DNA from: Methylacidiphilum sp.
GTDB taxonomy: Bacteria > Verrucomicrobiota > Verrucomicrobiia > CAIQCK01
Assembly: GCA_020718125.1 (NCBI GenBank)
Contig: DYDC01000062.1
Location: 1 to 11,204, forward strand
Reading direction: 5' to 3'
Length of the DNA stretch: 11,204 nucleotides
Shown here: positions 6,807-11,204 of the stretch, piece after piece
Layout of the letters: each line of letters starts with the position of its first letter
How positions within the stretch are numbered: position 1 is the first letter of the stretch
Made by a program: the position numbers and the translations under genes
The notes under the pieces: model-generated
Seen by the model: only the letters and a program-made list of their open reading frames with translations
Database searches by the model: none
What the model was told of the DNA's origin: nothing

Positions 6807-9314
6807 ATGAAGCTCGGTTCGAGACTCTCGCGGCGATGGATGGGCCGGGGCGGGTTCAACACTTTGCTCGCGGCAGCCGCCGTAGTGTGCGTTGAGGCCG
6901 CGCCGACGGGCAATCCAGTCCAGGCGCCGACGCAACCGGCAGCACCGGCCGTTATGCCGGTGCAGTTGCCGCCGCCAATGGCGCTGCCGACGGTCGGGCC
7001 AAGGCCCGTGCCCGCGCCGGCTCCTGAACCCGCTGCGGCCGCGCCGACGATGCCGGCGGCGCCGATGGGAACCAATTCGCCGGTGGGGACGTTGACCAAT
7101 GCGGTGCCGCTGGACCCAGCGGTGGCGCAAATGGATTTTGCCAACGGCCTCTACCAGCGGCAGTTCTTCGACATGGCGCTGGTCGAATACATCCGGTTCA
7201 CGCAGAAATACGACAATCATCCGCTGGCCGACGAGGTCTATTACCGGATGGGCGAGTGCCAGCGGCAACTGAAGCAGACGGAGGAGGCGCGGAAGAGTTT
7301 TCTGGCGGTGACGCGGCGGTGGCCGGGCGGCGAGTATGGAGCGCGGGCGCATTTCCGGCTGGGCGAGGCGGCGTTGGAGGCCAAGCAGACGCAGCAGGCG
7401 GCGACGATGTTCCTGGCGGCGGCGCACCAGACTCAGGACGAACAGGTCCGCGTCACGGCGCAGTTCTATCTTGCGAAGGCGCAGCTTGGGCTGGGTCAGG
7501 CGGGCGAGGCGTTGGAGAATTTCGAGCGGGTGTTGAAATCCAAGGCGGGCGATGTGTTCAAGCCGTATGCGGAGTCGGCGGTCGCGGGGCTGTGGCTGGC
7601 GCGCGGCGACCACAAGCGCGCGTTGACGCATTATGAGAACGTGGTGGCGCTCAATCCCGCGCCGGAACTGCGCGAGGAGGCGCTCTATGAGTCCGGCGCG
7701 CTTCGTTACCTGCTGAAATCCTACCCGGAAGCCGTTGTGGCGTTCCGGCAATTCCTGAAGGACTTCGCCAAGAGCCGCTGGGCGGCAGAGGCGGCGATCG
7801 GGCTGGCGCACTCGCTGTTTGCCGCGGGCAAAAACCACGAAGCGGCCGAGGTCGGCCGGCAGTGGTATGCGGTGGTCCCGAAGCAGGCGCGGGCGGAGAT
7901 GGCGCTGATGGTGGCCGGTTCGATGCGGGAGGACAAGGCCTACCGCGAGGCCGCCGACTGGTTCGCGAAGGCAGGCTCGGCGGCGGGTTTCGCCGAGGAA
8001 GTGCGCTGCGCATTCCTGGGCGGGGATTACGCGCGCGCGGTGGCCCGCGGCGAGGCGCTGATTCAGGGCGACCCGAAGAATCCGTTCCTTGAGAGCGTGA
8101 TGATGGTGGTGGCGGAGTCGCTGGAGGCCCGGAAGGAATGGGAGCGCGGAGCAAAGGCTTATCGCGCGCTTGTGGACAAGTTCCCTCAAACGAAATGGGC
8201 GGCCGATGCGCTCTGGCACGCGGCAACCTGTTGGCAGCAGGCGTCGCGGCTCGACGAAGCGGTGAAGGATTTCGGGCGCGTCGCGACCCAGTTCCCGAAC
8301 GACTCGCGGCAGGAGGCGGCGTTGTATCAGATTGGCGCGTGCTACGGCCAACTGGACCGGTCGCCGGAGATGATCACGGCGTTCAGCAAGTTGCTGACGG
8401 CGTTTCCGCGCGGGACCTACACCGCCGAAGCGTCCTACTGGGTCGGTTGCGACGAGATCGCCCGCGGGAAATGGCCCGAAGGCACGGCAAACATCGAGCG
8501 CGCGCTGGAACTGCGGCCCGCCGACAACCGCAAACGCGCCAGCGCCAAGCTCGTCGTCGCCTACTTCCACCTCGACCAGCCGGAGAAGGCGGCCCCGCAC
8601 GTGCAGGCGTTGGTGGAGCGCGGCGAGGCGGAGCGAGTCCCGGCGGAAGTTTTCGCCTGGCTGGGCGAGAAGCTGCTCGCGTCGGGCAAGACGCAGGGGG
8701 GGGTTCCTTATTTGCTGCGCACGCTGGAGGGAAAGATCGAGCCGGAGCTGCGCTCGAAGGTCAACGAATCGCTGTCTCGCGTGCATCGCGCCGCGGGCCA
8801 GTGGGACAAGGTGGCCGCCTACAGTCGCGACGTCATCGAGATCGAGGAGAAGAGCCAGCGCGGCTTGAGAGCCGCCGTCAGCCTCGCTGAGGCGCTGGTG
8901 CGCAGCGGCGAATACAAGGAGGCGCAGGAGACGCTGGAGCGGCTGATCGAGCAGCACCCGGAAGGCCCCGAGAACGCCCGCATCCGCATGTTGCTCGGCG
9001 ACCTCCATGTCGGCCTGAAACAATACGCGGACGCCGGCCGCTTCTACATGAGCGTGGCGGTGCTCTACGACGACCCGTTGGTCACGCCGGAGGCGCTGGA
9101 GCGCGGCGCGGCGGCGTTCGACGCGTGCAACCGCGAAGGCGATGCCGCGCAAGCCCGGCGTGAGATGGCGCAGCGGTATCCGAATTACAAGAAACTGCAG
9201 CTTGACGCGAAAGCGGGGGCATCGGCTCCCGCTGTTCAAACTCCCAGCGTGCCGGCCGTGGGCGGCGGCGCGCCCGCCGTGCAAACGCCGAAACCGGAAC
9301 CACCCAAGCCATGA
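6807..9314 (+). CDS. Large exported tetratricopeptide-repeat protein
   Basis: The product has 835 residues. An N-terminal signal-like segment (basic start, hydrophobic core NTLLAAAAVVCV, likely cleavage after VEA near residue 31) is followed by a Pro/Ala-rich linker to about residue 100. The rest, about 110-795, is almost wholly helical TPR-type repeats, for example EVYYRMGECQRQLKQTEEAR and AALYQIGACYGQLDRSPEM, of the kind seen in CpoB (YbgF) and BamD-like envelope proteins. The C-terminal tail is again Pro-rich and contains APAVQTP twice (807-813 and 822-828). There is no lipobox and no enzyme motif. It is probably a periplasmic scaffold linked to the ExbB/ExbD motor. ATG 6807 is preferred to the adjacent GTG 6804. 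Its stop overlaps the VWA gene start by 4 bp. Confidence 0.88.
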   Translation: MKLGSRLSRRWMGRGGFNTLLAAAAVVCVEAAPTGNPVQAPTQPAAPAVMPVQLPPPMALPTVGPRPVPAPAPEPAAAAPTMPAAPMGTNSPVGTLTNAVPLDPAVAQMDFANGLYQRQFFDMALVEYIRFTQKYDNHPLADEVYYRMGECQRQLKQTEEARKSFLAVTRRWPGGEYGARAHFRLGEAALEAKQTQQAATMFLAAAHQTQDEQVRVTAQFYLAKAQLGLGQAGEALENFERVLKSKAGDVFKPYAESAVAGLWLARGDHKRALTHYENVVALNPAPELREEALYESGALRYLLKSYPEAVVAFRQFLKDFAKSRWAAEAAIGLAHSLFAAGKNHEAAEVGRQWYAVVPKQARAEMALMVAGSMREDKAYREAADWFAKAGSAAGFAEEVRCAFLGGDYARAVARGEALIQGDPKNPFLESVMMVVAESLEARKEWERGAKAYRALVDKFPQTKWAADALWHAATCWQQASRLDEAVKDFGRVATQFPNDSRQEAALYQIGACYGQLDRSPEMITAFSKLLTAFPRGTYTAEASYWVGCDEIARGKWPEGTANIERALELRPADNRKRASAKLVVAYFHLDQPEKAAPHVQALVERGEAERVPAEVFAWLGEKLLASGKTQGGVPYLLRTLEGKIEPELRSKVNESLSRVHRAAGQWDKVAAYSRDVIEIEEKSQRGLRAAVSLAEALVRSGEYKEAQETLERLIEQHPEGPENARIRMLLGDLHVGLKQYADAGRFYMSVAVLYDDPLVTPEALERGAAAFDACNREGDAAQARREMAQRYPNYKKLQLDAKAGASAPAVQTPSVPAVGGGAPAVQTPKPEPPKP

Positions 9315-11056
9315 AACCGTTCCAACGCGAACGACTCGAATACGAAGGCGCGGCAGTGGCCATCTCCGTGGTGTTCCACATCGTGCTGTTCGTGCTGCTG
9401 ATCCACTTCAACGTCGCGGCCACGCCCGGCACCGAGCGCGAGCCGATCCGGTTCAAGGTCTCGAAAATCGAAATGCCGCTGCTGCCGCTGCCTGCCGAGC
9501 CGGCCAGGCCGCCGGAGAAGGCTGTCGGAAGCCCGACCGGCGCCAAGGTGGCGCTCCCGGGCATCGAGAAATTCACCGCGCCGCCGTCCGAGACCCCGGT
9601 CCGGCCCGGCCTGCCCGCGCCTCTGCCGGCCCCGGCCATCCCGCGGCAGTTGCAGATCGGCTCAATGCCGACGCGCGAGCCGTCAGCGCTCGACTCCGCG
9701 AACGTCAATCGCGAGTTGGTCGCGATCAGCGAGCGCCAGACGGCGGAGAAGCCCAAGCCGCGCCCGACCATCGAAGCGCCCTTGCGCACCGTCGGCCCCG
9801 AACTTGCCGCGCCCGGCACGCTCACCGACAAGATGCTCGCTGCGATGCGGCCGGGAGTCGGCTCCACCGGGGTTGTCGAAGGCCCCATCACGCAGGCGCT
9901 CACCGAAATCTTCGGCCAGGGCGGCCGGGGCATGCCGTTGAAGGAACTGCCAAAGCCCGCGAAACGGGCGGAGGAAGGCGAGCACCGTCTGGGCGTGAAG
10001 CCTTCAGTGCCCGCCGCGCCGCTCGAGCCTTACGTCAACGTCGAGGTTTACACCTGGCATCCGCCGTCAAACCCCGCCGAGGGCTACTTCGAGATTCAGA
10101 TCGCCTCCAAGCCCACCAGCGCCTTGCGTGTCGTGCCGAAGGACATCATCTATGTGATGGACGTTTCGGGCAGCATCACCAAGCCGCGCGTCGAGCAATT
10201 GAAAGCGGGCGTCAGCGCGGCCATCACACGACTGAACCCTGCCGACCGGTTCAACATCATCTGCTTCCGGCAGAACGTCACATTCGTAAGCCCGACCTTG
10301 TTGCCCGCCAGCCAGGCTGGTTCGCCTCGCGTGCAGCAGTTCATCAGCTCCCAGACATCGCAGGGCATGACCGACTTTTACGGCACGCTGCTGCCGCTCT
10401 CCCAGCTCAACCGCGAGCGGGGCCGGCTGTTGATGGCGGTAGTGATGAGCGACGGCGTGCCCACCGCCGGCCTGAAGGACACGCTGGAGATCCTGCAACG
10501 GTTCCACGAGATCAACGCGCGCCGCACCTCGGTGTTCACCTTCTCCGGCGGCGCGGACGTGGACCAGTTCCTCCTCGGCTTCCTCGCCTATCGCAACCAG
10601 GGACGCAGCGACTATGTGCGGGACGAGAAACTCATGGCGGGGTATCTCGCGCGGCAACAGGACCTGTTCCGCAACCCGCTGCTGCTCGACGTGGACTTCA
10701 AGTTCGGCGGTGTCAATCCCGACAACATCTACCCGCGCACCCTCCCGCATTTCTTCCGCGACTCGCCGTTGCTGCTGATCGGGCGCTATGACCGCAGCAA
10801 GGAGACCGGCTTCGCGATGGAGATCCTCGGCAAGGACGCCGCGGGCCAGCCGCTGGCGATGACCATCCGCCGCTACTTCAGCGACCGGGACACCGGCACG
10901 GCGGCCATCGCGCAGGACTGGGCCAGGCAGCGGATCATGCACCTGCTGGCGCAGTGGACCGAGACCGGCAACGCCGCCCTCCACGCCGAAGCGGTCGAAC
11001 TGGGCAAGCGCTTCAACGTCGCCGTCCCGGCGATGCGCAAAGAGCCGGCGCGATGA
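9311..11056 (+). CDS. TonB-like anchor fused to a VWA domain
   Basis: The product has 581 residues. A short basic N-terminus precedes one membrane helix (about 14-36) containing Ser19-x3-His23 and Leu30. These positions match Ser16, His20 and Leu27 of the E. coli TonB SHLS motif; Asn34 stands where TonB has Ser31. A Pro-rich periplasmic stretch follows (about 45-265). In place of a TonB C-terminal domain there is a VWA domain (about 278-455) with a complete MIDAS: Asp284-x-Ser286-x-Ser288, Thr354 and Asp381. Its sequence (PKDIIYVMDVSGSI) recalls inter-alpha-trypsin-inhibitor-type VWA domains. About 125 further residues have no recognised family. It shares an operon with ExbB/ExbD homologues, so motor-driven action on a protein ligand is inferred. 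A plain membrane-anchored VWA protein is the alternative. Confidence 0.88.
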   Translation: MKPFQRERLEYEGAAVAISVVFHIVLFVLLIHFNVAATPGTEREPIRFKVSKIEMPLLPLPAEPARPPEKAVGSPTGAKVALPGIEKFTAPPSETPVRPGLPAPLPAPAIPRQLQIGSMPTREPSALDSANVNRELVAISERQTAEKPKPRPTIEAPLRTVGPELAAPGTLTDKMLAAMRPGVGSTGVVEGPITQALTEIFGQGGRGMPLKELPKPAKRAEEGEHRLGVKPSVPAAPLEPYVNVEVYTWHPPSNPAEGYFEIQIASKPTSALRVVPKDIIYVMDVSGSITKPRVEQLKAGVSAAITRLNPADRFNIICFRQNVTFVSPTLLPASQAGSPRVQQFISSQTSQGMTDFYGTLLPLSQLNRERGRLLMAVVMSDGVPTAGLKDTLEILQRFHEINARRTSVFTFSGGADVDQFLLGFLAYRNQGRSDYVRDEKLMAGYLARQQDLFRNPLLLDVDFKFGGVNPDNIYPRTLPHFFRDSPLLLIGRYDRSKETGFAMEILGKDAAGQPLAMTIRRYFSDRDTGTAAIAQDWARQRIMHLLAQWTETGNAALHAEAVELGKRFNVAVPAMRKEPAR

Positions 11057-11138
11057 AGCCCGGCGAAGTCAGCCCACGCAATTCGAGATACAGGTGGTGG
11101 CGAACAAGCTTGACGAGTTGATTCAGGCGATGAGGTGA
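11053..11138 (+). other. Orphan short reading frame after the VWA gene, possible gene remnant
   Basis: After the VWA stop another frame stays open to a TGA at 11136-11138 and encodes TQFEIQVVANKLDELIQAMR at its end, which looks like real protein. It has no start of its own, because the frame continues back into the VWA gene. An ATG at 11053 overlaps the VWA stop (ATGA) but lies in a different frame and stops after 22 codons. A further ATG at 11138 overlaps the TGA (TGATG) and is open to the window edge. Possible readings are a decayed or frameshifted small gene, an assembly error, or chance. No function is proposed. Confidence 0.3.
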
Positions 11139-11147
11139 TGAAGCTGC

Positions 11148-11164
11148 CCGCCGCGGAGCGGCGG
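11148..11164. repeat. GC-rich palindrome, first of a pair
   Basis: CCGCCGC (11148-11154) and GCGGCGG (11158-11164) form a perfect 7-bp stem around GGA. It lies 11 nt before a second hairpin. No T-run follows. It may be part of a terminator or of a REP-like repeat unit. Confidence 0.45.
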
Positions 11165-11175
11165 CCAGAAAATAG

Positions 11176-11195
11176 CCCACGGCGGCAGCCGTGGG
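11176..11195. repeat. Perfect palindrome, possible REP-like element
   Basis: CCCACGGC (11176-11183) and GCCGTGGG (11188-11195) form a perfect 8-bp stem with a GGCA loop, and a G-T pair can extend it. Downstream is TAAGGAATC without a T-run, so simple Rho-independent termination is doubtful. Short GC palindromes after the last gene of an operon are typical of interspersed REP-like repeats. A single copy is visible here, so the repeat status is inference. Confidence 0.5.
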
Positions 11196-11204
11196 TAAGG
11201 AATC

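Noticed and set aside
6807..6870. Possible Tat signal in the TPR protein (Ser-Arg-Arg at residues 8-10)
   Set aside because: The residues after the twin arginines (Trp-Met-Gly) do not fit the hydrophobic part of the Tat motif well. A Sec-type signal is enough to explain the segment.
6234..9284. Open frame of 1016 codons on the - strand, opposite exbD and the TPR gene
   Set aside because: The product is Arg-, His- and Leu-rich without domains, and the opposite strand carries clear homologues with membrane helices and TPRs. It is a shadow of third-position GC bias.
9142..10791. Open frame of 549 codons on the + strand, out of frame with the VWA gene
   Set aside because: It is Arg-rich without recognisable domains and overlaps the TonB-like VWA frame almost completely. 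The VWA frame has a membrane helix and a complete MIDAS.
1..11204. CRISPR arrays, tRNA or rRNA genes, insertion sequences
   Set aside because: No regularly spaced repeats, cloverleaf sequences, transposase frames or long terminal inverted repeats were seen on either strand by eye.

Overview
The window is 11.2 kb of GC-rich, densely packed bacterial DNA. All genes that can be supported lie on the + strand. The gene content suggests a Verrucomicrobiota-type bacterium: a six-domain S1, a TyrZ-like tyrosyl-tRNA synthetase, a pyrophosphate-type phosphofructokinase next to a UVR-motif protein, and an ExbB/ExbD/TPR/VWA cluster. No marker gene settles the phylum, so this placement is inference.

Layout. 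Bases 2-112 may be the 3' end of an upstream gene. Bases 113-339 hold a good sigma70-type promoter (TTGCCA, 17 bp, TATATA) behind phased A/T tracts, then a leader of about 160 nt. rpsA (340-2031) follows and ends at a strong hairpin (2055-2088). tyrS (2135-3337) comes next, then pfk (3397-4695) with a UVR-motif gene (4737-5498). A tightly packed four-gene cluster fills 5593-11056: exbB/tolQ-like, exbD/tolR-like, a large exported TPR protein, and a protein with a TonB-like membrane anchor joined to a VWA domain. Three of the four genes overlap their neighbour by 4 bp (ATGA) or lie within 6 bp of it. The last 150 bp hold a short orphan reading frame and two GC-rich hairpins.

How the genes work together. 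The first half is housekeeping: translation (S1, TyrRS) and glycolysis (PFK). The second half looks like one envelope machine. ExbB and ExbD homologues would form a proton-driven motor in the inner membrane. The last gene carries the TonB signature Ser-x3-His in its only membrane helix, a proline-rich periplasmic stretch, and a VWA domain with a complete MIDAS metal site where the TonB C-terminal domain would normally be. The TPR protein is a likely periplasmic or outer-membrane scaffold. The proposal that the motor energises a VWA effector rather than a TonB-dependent transporter is inference, and it is the best candidate here for an undescribed system.

Two regulatory patterns stand out. In the rpsA leader, bases 275-282 are perfectly complementary to the Shine-Dalgarno region (321-328), which would allow translational control. 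By contrast tyrS, pfk and exbB lack a well-placed Shine-Dalgarno, and each has a -10-like hexamer exactly 7 nt before its ATG, as expected for leaderless mRNAs.
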